From Humulus lupulus (taxonomy: Eukaryota > Streptophyta > Magnoliopsida > Rosales > Cannabaceae): a stretch of 64,000 nt of DNA. The notes beneath the pieces were generated by a model. It was not told the DNA's origin, did not search any database, and saw only the letters and a program-made list of their open reading frames with translations. Made by a program: the position numbers and the translations under genes. The DNA lies in NCBI RefSeq assembly GCF_963169125.1, contig NC_084798.1, positions 106,657,970 to 106,721,969 of the forward strand, in the 5' to 3' direction. This document shows positions 1 to 11,164 of this stretch, piece by piece (within the stretch, counting starts at the first letter, position 1; the number at the start of each line of letters is the position of its first letter).

Positions 1-1602
1 AAAATTAAAACAAAAAAATATAAAAACTTGTTAAAGAAAAAGTTTTTTTATAAAAAATTATAAATTATTTTTAAAAAAAATAATGAGAACAAGATAAAAT
101 AAAATTATTGAAATTAACAGAAATTTTTTTAAAGAATGTCAAGAAAAATATTGAGAAAAAGTACTAAAACTAGTTTAAAATATATTTTTTTAATTAATGT
201 AGAGCCTATATATATTTTTTGGGTGCAATTATAATTTCCCAATCTTTTTCACCTCAAATTTAGATCCAATAACTTTATCCCAACACATTTGTCGTGTATG
301 GCGCCCATGAAATTTACCCACATGCGGGAAAACACTTATTTTCTTTCCACTAAAAAATAGAAGTATGGTAGCAATCATGAGTAACCCAAAAATAAATTAA
401 ATTTTTAGTGAACAACTCCAATGTTGTGCACATATGACATTGATTTTTCGTTTTGTTTTGTAAAACATTAGCCTCTCTAATCTAGGTATTGACTGCAAAC
501 TTAAAATTAATGAGTGGGAATGGCTACTCTCTGGCAACTCTACCTCTGTCTGGTCATTTACAAACTTTCGTACGTGCCATTTAAAATTTTATGATTAAAA
601 TCTACCCTCACCAAACATTTAATAATAGGTATGTCACCGTTAATGGATTTTGAATGAATTAAAAGAAATCTCACCTATTAAAGAATTCAAGAACAGTTGA
701 ACATATTCATTCCTTATTTAGAATTCTTTCATTAAACTTTGTCTCTAGTTTTCATGGGTTTTTTTCATTAGAATTCAGGAACAGTGGAGCATAAATTTAT
801 AGAATACACAAATTAATACAAACAATTCCAAGAAATTAAGCTTTAAACAAACAGAAACTAACAAACAAAGAAACTAATGTCTGAATAATATTGATATTTG
901 TATACAAAATGTGTACTCAGAGATTACACAAATCTATGAAAAGAACATATTTCGTCCAATCAAAATTATTTAAGATAGAGTTCACCCATTAAACCTGATT
1001 TACTAATAGGTATGTGTAATTTTTTCGTACATGTTTTGTCAGCATATATAATTACTTTTACTCTAATGAAAAGTGTACAATATAAAAGCGAGTATAGGGT
1101 ATATATATATATATATATATAAATAAACAAACCCTTACATGAGTAATCAATATATATGAGATTGTCGTAAATATGCATTGATGTGCCAACCTAACCTATC
1201 TCCTACTTAATATGCTGTTTTTTTTTTACTAGTTTGCTAGTGGTAGTTGTGGATGGTAATGGTGATAGTTGGTTTACATTTATATCACAAGTCAGATGGT
1301 GTTGGCAATACAAATAAATTAGAATTATGTTCATCAATTATCCATTACACGCTTTCTGTTGTAAGTGTATAAAAACAACACAACCATTCTCATATTATTA
1401 CACGATCATCGTTCTTTTCATGGCTTAACATTTTCTTTGTATTTCACGTATGACTTCAATAATATGAAATATTTTTCTTCTTTCACTTACATTACTGTAG
1501 CAGCTTATTTGTCCACCTTCTTCTGAAAATATTCATCGATTCAATCCGGCCTTAGTCCTTAAAACTTTTTTAATTTTTATTTTTGTGTTCAACTGTCGAA
1601 AA
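1..1602. other. AT-rich upstream region of the KCS gene
   Basis: No coding exon is recognisable here. The sequence is strongly AT-rich, with a perfect TA microsatellite at about 1100-1121 and a plausible promoter near 1370. The stretch from about 1400 to 1602 would be the 5' untranslated leader of the gene that starts at 1603. The small open frames on either strand are low-complexity and match nothing I know. Confidence 0.6.
1368..1375 (+). promoter_or_regulatory. Candidate TATA box of the KCS gene
   Basis: TATAAAAA lies about 230 bases upstream of the ATG at 1603, a reasonable distance for a plant core promoter with a 5' leader of roughly 200 bases. It is the best-formed TATA motif in the proximal upstream region, but TATA-like strings are common in such AT-rich DNA. 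Confidence 0.4.
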
Positions 1603-4053
1603 ATGGGGAACGAGAAAGAAGTAGCACGAGACCTTGAGAAAAAACCGCACTCAGTGAAACTCAAGTACGTCAAGCTTGGTTACCACTACTTGATCTCAAA
1701 TGCCATGTATCTTTTCCTTCTTCCGATCATCATAGCCCTAGGTCACCTCTCGATCGAAGACATTGCTCAACTCTTTCAACAGTTTGAACTCGGCCTAGTC
1801 TCCGGTACACTCGTCTGCACAGCCCTTACCGTTTGCCTCGTCACGCTGTACTTCTCATGGCGCCCTCGCGCCGTTTATCTTCTCGACTTCTCCTGCTTCA
1901 AGCCGGATCCCTCCCTAATGTGCAGTCGTGAGACTTTCATGCGGCAGCTTGGAAAAGCCACCTCGTTCAGCGACGATCTTCTGAAGTTTAACCAGAAAAT
2001 CATTGAGAGATCCGGGTACGGACAGAAGACATACGCACCGAAGGCCGCACTGGAGGACCCGCCGATAGCAACGATGAAGAAGGCGAGGGAGGAGGTTGAG
2101 ATGGTGGTATTTGGGGCTATAGACGAGTTGTTGGCCAAGACCAGAGTTAATGTCAAAGATATTGGAATTTTGGTCGTCAACTGTAGCTTGTTCAATCCTA
2201 CACCATCTCTGTCAGCCATGGTTGTTAACCGTTACAAGCTTAGGGGGAACATTTTAAGCTATAGTCTCGGTGGGATGGGATGCAGCGCTGGAATTATTGC
2301 TGTCGACCTTGCCAAACGTTTGTTACAGGTTTGTAATTTAAAAATGTGTATATATGTCTGTGTGTGTATATATATATATATATATATAGATCTTTGCGGT
2401 CCAAGCCATGTTAAAGAACTCAGTAAAGGGGAAAACTCATGATATTTATTTGATTAAAGATTATGTACTTTAAAAAACAACCATCAAGATAGTTAAATGG
2501 CAGAAATTATTTATCATCATAATAGATTCAAACATGTCTTGAAGCTGTGATTCCATGGTTATTTGTTTCTTAATTAAAACACAAACATTTATATGTATAT
2601 ACATACATATATATATATATATATATGGAAGCAAGAGCATTTGGTTCTGTTCTATTACTGTTTTTTATTTATTTTTTTGACTACTGTACATATTAGACTA
2701 CTGATGTTCGGATCTTAATTATTCAAATTTGGTGCTTGACACCCTTAAGAAGCGTTTAGTCTACTGTACATAGTAAGATCTTTAGCTGAAGTAAAAAAGC
2801 TGCGTTTAATCTAAAATATTAATCATGAAAAAACAAATTTCTCGACGGTTTGTTGGTTTGTTGTTTCCCTTTAAAGAAAAGCTGACGTCTTTGTCTTACT
2901 AGCTTCATTATCAATGATATGTCTCTTTGAGTCAAAGACTTTGACCCAGAAAAAGAAAATCCATGAATTTGACAGTAATTATGGTGAGATGTATACAAAC
3001 AACGTGAGTATATAAAAACGTGTGTGCTATGTTAATATGTTGATAATTGCTATGGGCACACTTCCCAATAGCACAAACAAGTGTTATTGGAGCAATTTTG
3101 AATTGGCTGTAACATATTTAAATTTATTAAGTATTATCATATATGATTTCACGTGGTATAACAATACTAATATATTGCATAATCATTAACTACAATTATT
3201 AAGCATTGATCTAGTACTAAATACATCTATGTAATTTTTTGTATTAACTGTGCATATCATTAATTAGGAACAACCCAACACGTATGCGCTAGTGGTAAGC
3301 ACAGAGGCCATGACCCTGAACTGGTACGACGGCACAAATAAGTCAATGCTCATAACCAATTGCCTGTTTCGCCTTGGCGGTGCGGCAGTTCTCCTAACGA
3401 ACAAATCCTCTGAACGCCGTCGTTCCAAGTATCAACTGATGCACACCTTACGCACACACAAGGGCGGCGACGACAAGAGCTACCGTTGCGTGATGCAACA
3501 AGAAGACGATGAAGGACACATTGGCGTCAAGCTCTCGAGGGACCTACTTCCGGTGGCTGGAGACGCAATCAAGACTAATATCACCATGTTAGGCCCCTTA
3601 GTCCTCCCTATATCGGAGCAAATCCTCTTCTTGGCAAATCTTGTGGGGAGAAGAATACTCAGGATGAAGATTAAGCAGTACGTGCCTGATTTCAAGCTAG
3701 CTTTTGAACACATTTGTATCCACGCAGGTGGTCGAGCTGTCCTTGATGAGATCGAGAAGAACCTTGATCTCACCAAATTGCACATGGAAGCTTCCAGAAT
3801 GACCCTTTACAGGTTCGGAAACACTTCTAGTAGCTCTCTCTGGTATGAGTTGGCTTACACTGAAGCCAAAGCTAGGGTCCGGAGGGGAGACCGTGTTTGG
3901 CAAATCGCGTTCGGATCGGGTTTTAAGTGTAACAGTGCGGTTTGGCGGGCAATCCGGTCAGTCAATCCGGCAAAGGAGAAGAATCTCTGGATTGATGAGA
4001 TTGACGACTTTCCAGTTACAGTGCCAGAATTGCAACCCGTTCTAGCGGAATAA
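1603..4053 (+). CDS. 3-ketoacyl-CoA synthase (KCS, fatty acid elongase condensing enzyme), two exons
   Basis: The enzyme condenses long-chain acyl-CoA with malonyl-CoA in the first, chain-length-determining step of very-long-chain fatty acid elongation in the ER membrane, feeding wax, cutin/suberin and sphingolipid synthesis. Exon 1 is 1603-2328 and exon 2 is 3268-4053 (GT..AG, phase 0), giving 503 residues, the usual family length. The ATG at 1603 starts MGNEKEV; upstream in-frame codons lack an ATG. Two hydrophobic segments (about residues 28-47 and 64-84) are the expected N-terminal membrane anchors. The active-site Cys227 lies in LGGMGCSAG, His394 in CIHAGGRAV and Asn427 in RFGNTSSSS, matching the Cys223/His391/Asn424 triad of Arabidopsis FAE1. 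Residue 423 is Tyr where FAE1 has His420; I believe this is a normal subgroup variant. The [10 protein letters not shown] start and that Tyr suggest a KCS4/KCS11-like paralogue, but this is not certain. No frameshift or internal stop is visible, so the gene is probably functional. Confidence 0.93.
2329..3267 (+). other. KCS intron with TA/TG microsatellites
   Basis: This 939-base intron has the donor CAG|GTTTGT and the acceptor AATTAG|GAA. It holds a TG/TA compound microsatellite (about 2348-2388) and a second TA run (about 2608-2626). Nothing else is recognisable. Reading through the donor reaches a stop at 2440-2442, so retention would truncate the enzyme just after the active-site cysteine. 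Confidence 0.85.
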
Positions 4054-5275
4054 TAATATGTTTACTATTACTAGGGAAAGAATTGGTGCACCAGTAATAA
4101 TAGAGTTTGAGGTCTCCTGTTTTGATGCCTGATGGCATGGTGATATGTCATAATCACTCATCAGCATTCACTATAGGCCAAATTGTAATTTTAATTTTAT
4201 GTTGCTTTTATCTTCTTCCCTTTTTTTTTTGGTGTACTTTGTGTGGTTGTCCTCGATCGGAAGGGCTCATGTGTTTGGGACTAGTACTAGTAAAACGTGC
4301 GTTTCATATTGTGTGCATGTATTTATTTATTAGAATAATTATCATATTTCAAGCTAGCTAGCCAGAAACTATTATGTTGTTTTTATTATATACGTTTTTC
4401 AATTTTTTTTTTTGGTAGTTTTTGTTATGATTTATATTAGATAACTCATGATAATAAAGAGTTTTACTTATAGTTGGAAAATTAGATTAAGCACTGCAAT
4501 TTAAAATTTCTTTTGCTATCTGAAGTAAATACGGACAGTAGAATTGGTAAGAAAGAAAGCTCATCGTCTCCTTCGATTCAATTCATGGCCAGTAGACACC
4601 AAGTGAAGTGAACCACCGAAGTCGATGTGGTTTATATTAGAATTTTTTATTGGTTGTTACATTAACATTTTTAAATTGATGGGATTCGGAGCAAAATGAC
4701 ACATATGTAAAAGGATGTAAATGTCTATGTTTTCAGTATTTTAATAAAATAGTTTAACCACCTTCTTAAATATGCCCTTTTTATATAGCAAATTAGTGAA
4801 TCTCAAATGGAGTGCCAAAAAAAAGTTTGTTATATTTAGTACATTTTAGCAAAATTATCACTTCAATAGTATTTTAAAAAGTGTGTCAAATTTGACACAT
4901 ACTAAACTTGTGCCGAATTTTACACAAGACTTAGCATGGGTCAAAATTAGTACACCAATAAATGTCACTTTTTATTTATTTATGATATAACCACTAATTT
5001 ATTAATTAACAATTATTGATTACTTTTTTTACAATAAAAATGAAAAAAATATTACTTTTTGTATGTTATCAAAAAATATTAAATGAATTGTTGATTTTTT
5101 TTAAATTAATTTGCATCTTGTGCATTGGAGCACAATTGCAAATATTGAGTTAAATATAAAAATTACTCATTTTTTGTGCCAACTTTGACACAAAATTTAC
5201 ATATTTCATTGGAGATTGTCTTACATTGATACTTTTCTATTCTAAATATTTTAATATCATTGTATACGTATATGT
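4054..5275. other. KCS 3' flank, non-coding AT-rich spacer
   Basis: This contains the 3' untranslated region of the KCS gene and AT-rich spacer. No exon, RNA gene or retroelement domain is visible. The second half (about 4797-5226) has a weak inverted-repeat structure, listed separately. Confidence 0.6.
4797..5226. repeat. Possible small MITE with weak terminal inverted repeats
   Basis: The left end reads GAATCTCAAATGGAG. The reverse complement of the right end contains CAATCTCCAATG, followed on both sides by similar AT-rich sequence with GTGCCAAAA or GTTGGCACAAA. No clean target duplication could be assigned, so this is only a candidate. Confidence 0.3.
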
Positions 5276-5284
5276 ATATTAATT

Positions 5285-5340
5285 GAGAAAATACTAGTTT
5301 GGCCCCTGTGTTTTTACCATAGACTCGATTGACTCATATG
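5285..5340. mobile_element. Mutator-type MITE, left arm (split by CACTA insertion)
   Basis: The element starts GAGAAAATACTAGTTTGGCC, just after the 9-bp duplication ATATTAATT at 5276-5284. The same 9 bases recur at 28021-28029 beyond the right arm. When this arm is joined to 27702 onward, it aligns over about 130 bases with the reverse complement of the element's right end (28020 backwards). Nine-base duplications and long terminal inverted repeats are typical of Mutator-like elements. Confidence 0.85.
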
Positions 5341-5354
5341 CACTACACCAAATA
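5341..5354 (+). repeat. CACTA left terminal inverted repeat
   Basis: CACTACACCAAATA directly follows the ATG duplication. It matches the right end at the CACTACA core and the following AAA, with two differing bases between. Confidence 0.75.
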
Positions 5355-5541
5355 CCCCTTTCCATAGCATATAAATATAATCGTATTAAAAAAGTATTAT
5401 CATACATAAAATAATAAAACAATTGGTGGGAAAAAAATTGGCGGTACAAAATTTTTTGGAGCCCGCGTCAGTAAAGTCTTCTACTTTTTACTTTTTTATT
5501 TGCCTCTACTTTTTTATTTCCAAACCTCTAAACACTTCTGA

Positions 5542-6264
5542 CCATCCCTCAAGCACCTCTTCAAAACCTCATCTTCCTCCGCCACTGCCTTCAGAGCAAG
5601 ACGCTCTTCTTCTTCTTTTTCTTCTTCTCCGCTGCTTATTCGCTCTTGTTCTTCTGCCGCCACTGCTACTAATCCCAATGCCCGTAATCGTCGCTCATCC
5701 TCCTCTTCTTCTTCTACTACTTCTAGTCCGGAGTCAGTTCGAGCTATTCGCTTGCAAAAGGTCTGTTCTTTATCATTCTTCTTTGAATTGGTTTCTCCAA
5801 AGTTTTGATTGAGGTATTTCTATGATAATTGATTATTATATATATATGTATTTTTTTTGTTTGAGAAAATTGTGAAGATGATTAACTCCCGACTCTAGGT
5901 TTTGAAATTAGACGTTGATTACGTATCCTTGTTTGAGGCAATTAAGTAATGCCCATAAACTGTTCGGCGAAATGTGTGTTAGAGGGACATTGTTATTTCA
6001 ATACTGCTCAATAAACATAGGTCTGTGTGGATGTGTTTTGTGTAGATAGAAGAATTGAGAAGCAAAGGGTTGGAACCATATGCATATAAGTGGGACAGGA
6101 CTCACTCTGCTAATCAGCTGCAAGAGACTTATAAAAATTTAGAAAATGGCGAAGAAATGAATGGTGAGCAAGACAATGTATCAATAGCCGGAAGAATTGT
6201 GGCTCGTCGAGCATTTGGAAAGCTTGCATTTCTCACTCTAAGAGATGATTCTAGGAAAATTCAG
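5542..6264 (+). pseudogene. Captured 5' fragment of organellar-type lysyl-tRNA synthetase (exons 1-2)
   Basis: Lysyl-tRNA synthetase charges tRNA-Lys; the plant organellar form has a serine-rich transit peptide. Exon 1 ends at 5760 (CAAAAG|GT) and encodes a Ser/Arg-rich, acid-poor stretch ending SPESVRAIRLQK. Exon 2 is 6046-6264 (AG|ATAGAAGAA to ATTCAG|GT, phase 0) and encodes IEELRSKGLEPYAY, then the start of the OB-fold anticodon-binding domain with IVARRAFGKLAFLTLRDDS, a hallmark of class II LysRS. There is no in-frame ATG: the frame is closed by a TGA at 5539-5541, and the tRNA-binding remainder and all catalytic motifs are absent. Sequence after 6264 is intron, cut off by a retroelement at 6397. 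The fragment lies between the CACTA ends, so it was carried there by the transposon. Intact splice sites mean a spliced transcript remains possible, but no functional synthetase. Confidence 0.82.
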
Positions 6265-6396
6265 GTATCCCCCTCTCAGCTACATTCTATATAATTTGAC
6301 TCGTTTTTATTCAAAAGAAATCCATACCCCAAATCCCATGTGCTAACTTACAGAAAGAGACCAAGACTTTCTTATACATAACCTGGAAATACATGA

Positions 6397-6423
6397 AAGT
6401 ATTAGTTTATGGCGTTCTTTACA
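6397..6423 (+). repeat. Remnant of the 5' LTR of element A (27 bp)
   Basis: The 27 bases ending GGCGTTCTTTACA match the last 27 bases of the 3' LTR (20646-20672) with one visible difference. Sequence upstream of 6397 does not resemble the LTR. About 3.76 kb of the 5' LTR is therefore missing. Confidence 0.75.
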
Positions 6424-6425
6424 AA

Positions 6426-6441
6426 TGGTATCAGAGACAGG
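6426..6441 (+). other. Primer binding site of element A (initiator Met tRNA)
   Basis: TGGTATCAGAGACAGG starts two bases after the LTR end CA. It is complementary to the 3' end of plant initiator methionine tRNA, with one mismatch from TGGTATCAGAGCCAGG. This is the usual primer for plant Ty3 elements. Confidence 0.85.
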
Positions 6442-6580
6442 TCGTCCATGTTTCCAAGGACCCCTCCATACATGCTAAAGATGGGAAAATCTCACTTCAC
6501 TGCGTCGTAAGTATTTGCTTATGTGTTATTACTTGCTTCTATTTTATTTAATTTTTCTATAGTTAGCTGCAGTAGTAAAT

Positions 6581-7135
6581 ATGCCTCCTGTGTTAAGAAC
6601 GACAAAGAAACAATTGCTTAAGGAAATCCGCGTGATTCCAAAAGTCGAGCTTGACGAGGATCCTGATGATTGGCGCATGGCGGTTTTAAAGACGACGAAG
6701 GAGGTATGCGATCGTATACAAGGAATAATGAATAAGAGGGGAGCCTTGCTTTGGCCCATAGAGCAATTCTTGGTAATGAGTGAAGCTTTGTCGATGTACC
6801 CAGAGGCTCTTCGACAGTTACATCAATCATGGAATAACGTTGCGCTAGATGACATGGAGTTTAGCACCATGGAGTTTACGATTCGCAACTTTCTGGCAAG
6901 ATATGACCTTAGTCGTCTGGAGTGAGTGCTAGTAAAGATGAATGATGGCGAAATAGAGGAGCGTTTAGAGACGGTGCATGACGTGGAAGGAGAAACGACA
7001 GTTGAGGAAGTACTGCGAGCTATACCGTGTCTGACCGCGAGGATGGAGATAATGGCGAGCGCTCCCGACTATTTCCACATCCCTGAAAACGTCTTTTATT
7101 ACAATTCAGAGGACGAGTCCACCGTCGAGGACTAG
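6581..7135 (+). pseudogene. Unrecognised leader reading frame of element A (one in-frame stop)
   Basis: A frame beginning MPPVLRTTKKQLLKEIR runs from 6581 for 184 codons, broken by a single TGA at 6923-6925. It ends in an acidic tail at 7135, well before the gag ATG at 7403. Part one (114 residues) has a charged start and a Trp/Leu-rich middle. Part two (69 residues after the stop) is Glu/Asp-rich and ends SEDESTVED. I recognise no domain, signal peptide or membrane segment. Being one frame over about 550 bases in retroelement leader DNA, it is more likely a decayed extra protein-coding frame than chance. It could be an additional ORF of this Tekay lineage or captured sequence. Confidence 0.5.
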
Positions 7136-7402
7136 AGTCCATTTCATGATCATCGTATGGGGATGCCAATAAATAAGTTGGATTAATAATAATTTTCTAA
7201 GACCTTAAGGATATATGTCTTGGTTAATTAAACACTTTTTGGGATTGTTTAATTTTGGAATATTTTAAACATTTTTTTGAATACTGTGGATATTTTATTG
7301 CAAATTTAAGTGATGCGATGTGAATGCATGATTTACAAATATCCATCAATATGAAATGTTCCTTCCTTATGATTTTTCCTATGATTGCCTTAGAACTTCA
7401 TC

Positions 7403-9124
7403 ATGTCAAGCAGAGGAAGAGGAGGAAGGGGAAGAGGTAGAGGCAGAGGAAAGGGTGCCTCCACAAGGTCTGAAACTACGGCCATCCCTGACGTTGAAGT
7501 GCCAACTGTTCAACTTGCAGCTCCAGCAGCGCCAACTGTGGACCTGGCTGCAGAGGTGGCAAGGTTAAGAGAAGAGTTGAGACTAAGAGATGAGGAGCTA
7601 GCGCAAGCTAGACAAGCACCACAGACATCTCAAACGCACCCTATATCTCAAGTACCAGTGGCACAACCTCAGCCGCCAGTACCACCACCTGCACCACAAC
7701 TTGTAGCCTATGGGTTTGAACCAGTATATGAACGCTTCAGGAAACAAGCCCCACCGATGTTTGAAGGGAAAGCTGATCCAATGGTGGCAGAAGATTGGCT
7801 AAGGTCTGTTGAGGTTATTTTTGATCATATGGAGTTAGATGATCGCCAAAGGGTTTCCTGCGCAGCTTATCTACTTAAGATGGATGCACGAATTTGGTTG
7901 GACGTGACTAAACAGACCCGTGATCCAAATACCATGACTTGGGCGCAGTTTGTCCAGGCATTCAGTAAGAAGTATTACAGTCCAGCGGTGCTAGCAACTA
8001 AGGTTGATGAATTTATAACTCTGGTTCAAGGGAGCCTTTCGGTCACCGACTATGCACATAAGTTCAATCGATTGGCCAAGTTTGCCCCTGAAGTGGTGCC
8101 GACTGATGCAATACGAGTCCAGAGGTTTGTAAGGGGGCTCAAACCGATGATAGCAAGGGATGTTAGGATGACCAGCGCTGAGGTGATCAGTTATGCAGAG
8201 GTATTGGACAGAGCTCTTGAGGCTGAATATTTGGAGGATCGAATATGGAAGGATAATGCCGCTAGAAGAGAGAACCACTGCAACAAGAACTTCCATGAGA
8301 GCAACAAGAGAAAGGCTATCGAAGGGCAGAATAGTGGGGTTGATAAAAGACCTAGACCTTCAGTCACGAACAGCAACAACCACAACTCTCAGAACCATAG
8401 CAACCGCAATACCCGCTTCAATGACCGGAACCATGGGAACCAACAGGGCAACCGAGTCGAGTATCCTACCTGCCCTAAATGCACAAGGAAACACCCAGGA
8501 GAGTGCCAGGCCGGTTCCAACAAATGCTTCAAGTGCGGCCAGACAGGACACTTGCGGAAGAATTGCCCACAATGGAAGGCGGGACAGAATAACAATAACA
8601 ATCTGGTGCCATCAAGAGTCTTCGCCTTAACTCAGAATGAAGCGGCCAATAGCAACACCGTTGTTATAGGTCAGCTCCCTATATCTGGTACAATGTGTAG
8701 AGTCTTAATTGATTCTGGAGCAACTCATTCCTATGTTTCCATGAATGTGATTGATAGACTGAATATGCCTTATAAGATGTTTGAACATAATTTTAGTACA
8801 TTGTTGCCATCGGGAGATATGATGTTGTCAAATAAGTGGTTACCGTCAACACCTGTAACGGTAGAAGGTAGAGAGTGCCCAGCAGATCTCATAGAACTGA
8901 GTATACCGGATTATGATGTCATACTCAGCATGGATTGGTTATCCAAGCATGGGGCTACGATAGACTGTCGAAAGAAGATCGTAGAGTTCAGGCCAAAGGA
9001 AGGAGAGGTTTTCTCCTTTAAAGGTGAAGTAGCAAGCCTTCGAACACCCATAATATCAACACTGGAAGCACGGAATATGATGAACACATGGATGTTCGGC
9101 GTTCCTTGCCAGTGTAGTGGATAA
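7403..9124 (+). CDS. Gag-protease polyprotein of Tekay-type element A
   Basis: The 573-codon frame starts ATGTCAAGCAGAGGAAGAGG (a basic Arg/Gly-rich N-terminus). It contains the retrotransposon gag domain (about residues 110-260), a Cys/His pair region [12 protein letters not shown], a zinc knuckle [14 protein letters not shown] (about 375-388) that binds RNA, and a retropepsin with the active-site motif DSGATHS (about 437-443) and the later DVILSMDWL. Gag forms the virus-like particle and the protease processes the polyprotein. In this clade gag and pol normally read as one frame. Here the frame shifts near 9100, so the product ends in the non-homologous residues CQCSG. The correct downstream frame (VDKSKESE) starts overlapping in another register at 9117. 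A one-base indel is the simplest explanation. Confidence 0.85.
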   Translation: MSSRGRGGRGRGRGRGKGASTRSETTAIPDVEVPTVQLAAPAAPTVDLAAEVARLREELRLRDEELAQARQAPQTSQTHPISQVPVAQPQPPVPPPAPQLVAYGFEPVYERFRKQAPPMFEGKADPMVAEDWLRSVEVIFDHMELDDRQRVSCAAYLLKMDARIWLDVTKQTRDPNTMTWAQFVQAFSKKYYSPAVLATKVDEFITLVQGSLSVTDYAHKFNRLAKFAPEVVPTDAIRVQRFVRGLKPMIARDVRMTSAEVISYAEVLDRALEAEYLEDRIWKDNAARRENHCNKNFHESNKRKAIEGQNSGVDKRPRPSVTNSNNHNSQNHSNRNTRFNDRNHGNQQGNRVEYPTCPKCTRKHPGECQAGSNKCFKCGQTGHLRKNCPQWKAGQNNNNNLVPSRVFALTQNEAANSNTVVIGQLPISGTMCRVLIDSGATHSYVSMNVIDRLNMPYKMFEHNFSTLLPSGDMMLSNKWLPSTPVTVEGRECPADLIELSIPDYDVILSMDWLSKHGATIDCRKKIVEFRPKEGEVFSFKGEVASLRTPIISTLEARNMMNTWMFGVPCQCSG

Positions 9125-11164
9125 GTCCAAGGAGTCAGAACTAAAGCCAGAAAATGTTCATATTGTTTGTGAGTTCCCGGAGGTGTTTCCCGAGGAATTA
9201 CCAGGACTACCCCCGGACAGAGAGATCGAGTTTGTAATCGAGCTTGCACCTGAAACTACACCGATATCTAAGGCACCCTATCGAATGGCGCCGGTAGAGT
9301 TAAAGGAACTTAAGAACCAACTACAGGAGTTGTTGGACAAAGGATTCATAAGACCTAGCCATTCGCCATGGGGAGCACCAGTCCTATTTGTTAAGAAGAA
9401 GGACGGGAGTATGAGGATGTGCATTGATTATCGAGAGCTCAATAAGGTCACCATTAAGAATAAGTATCCTTTGCCTAAGATAGACGACCTTTTTGATCAG
9501 CTACAAGGGGTTTCAGTGTTCTCGAAGATTGACCTGCAATCTGGGTACCATAAGTTGAAGGTGAAAGAGGGAGACATACAAAAAACGGCCTTCAGAACTC
9601 GCTATGGGCACTACGAATTCTTAGTGATGTCCTTTGGACTCACCAACGCCCTAGCAGCCTTTATGGATATGATGAATAGGGTATTTAAGGATTTCTTGGA
9701 CAAGTTCGTAGTAGTGTTCATTAATGATATCCTCATTTACTCAAAGACCAAGAAAGAGCACGAAGAGCATTTGAGATTGACTCTTAACAGATTACGGGAA
9801 CATCGGTTGTATGCCAAGTTCTCTAAATGCGAGTTTTGGCTGGAACAGGTAACCTTCTTAGGGCACATAGTCTCCAAGGATGGGATTGCAGTAGACCCAT
9901 CAAAGATCGAGGCCATTAGAGACTGGCCCCAGCCAAAGAATGCCTCAGAAGTTCAGAGTTTCTTAGGGTTGCCAGGTTATTATAGAAAGTTTGTCGAGGG
10001 TTTCTCGAAGATCGCTACCCCGTTGACCAACTTAACCCGGAAACATCAGAAGTTCGCATGGACAGAAAAATGTGAAGAAAGTTTTCAGACCATGAAGGAT
10101 AAGTTGATTTCTGCGCCTATCCTTTGTGTTCCCACTGAGGGTGGAAAGTTTGTGGTGTACTGTGATGCATCAAAGAACGGCTTGGGATGCGTGTTGATGC
10201 AAGAAGGGAAGGTGGTAGCTTATGCTTCCAGACAACTCAAGGATTATGAGCAGCGGTATCCCACTCATGACCTTGAATTGGTAGCTGTAGTATTCGCACT
10301 CAAGATATGGAGCCAACACCTGTACGGAGATAGGTGTGAGACATACACTGACCACAAAAGTCTGAAATACTTTTTCACACAAAAGGAGCTGAACATGAGG
10401 CAGCGAAGGTGGTTGGAATTAGTAAAGGACTACGACTGTGAGATTCTATACCACCCAGGCAAGGCAAACATAGTTGCTGATGCTTTGAGCAGACGGGGAC
10501 ATGGGAGTGTCTCAGTGCTGCATGCAATAGAGATGCCTCTTCAGAAAGAGATCATAAATGCTAGGATTGAAATTGTGACAGGAAGTTTGGCAAACCTCAC
10601 ATTGCAATCCTCTTTACTAGAACAAATCCGAGAAGGACAGAAATTGGATGAAGCCTTGGTGAAACAAGGGGCTTTGGTACAAGAAGGTGGCAGCAGCGAT
10701 TTCACGATGTCTAAGGGTGGATTGCTAAGATACAAGGATAGGATTTGTGTGCCTGACAGCGCCGAGATTAAGGAAAGTATTATGAAAGAAGCGCACACAA
10801 CGCCTTATTCCTTGCACCCAGGGTCCACGAAAATGTACCAAGACCTCAAGGAATTATATTGGTGGCATGGAATGAAGAGGGACATTGCTGAGTTTGTTTC
10901 TAGATGTTTGATATGCCAGCAAGTCAAAGCGGAACACCAAAGGCCAGCAGGGTTGCTTCAACCGCTCTACATTCCTGAATGGAAATGGGAGGATATCACT
11001 ATGAATTTTGTGGTAGGGTTGCCTAGAACCACCAAGCAGCACGACTCAGTGTGGGTGATAGTAGATAGACTCACTAAGTCTGCCCATTTTCTGCCAGTTA
11101 AGACCACATACTCGGCGGATCAATATGCTGACTTGTATGTTAGTGAAATAGTGACACTTCATGG
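9117..11164 (+). pseudogene. Pol of element A, 5' part: RT, RNase H and integrase N-terminal part
   Basis: The frame contains the linker [20 protein letters not shown], reverse transcriptase ([30 protein letters not shown]), RNase H ([31 protein letters not shown]) and the integrase HHCC zinc finger ([11 protein letters not shown] ... CLICQQVKA). Two catalytic residues are lost. The RT motif reads FINDILIYS with Asn (codon 9723-9725) for the first Asp of the Asp-Asp pair. The first Asp of the integrase DDE triad is Asn (codon 11004-11006, in [10 protein letters not shown]). Both are GAT to AAT changes. The frame runs into the nested CRM LTR after LHG at 11164, so the product would be truncated and chimeric. 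Confidence 0.88.

Noticed and set aside
2366..2626. TA runs in the KCS intron as insertion scars.
   Set aside because: These are simple microsatellites with no flanking duplication or element ends.
3806..3816. Tyr423 of the KCS protein where FAE1 has a conserved His420.
   Set aside because: As I recall, several plant KCS paralogues naturally have [12 protein letters not shown]. Cys227, His394 and Asn427 are all present, so I do not call a defect.
9060..9124. The gag-protease/pol overlap in element A as a programmed ribosomal frameshift.
   Set aside because: Tekay-type elements usually read gag-pol as one frame. The shift falls inside conserved coding sequence, and the element has other disabling changes, so a random indel is simpler.
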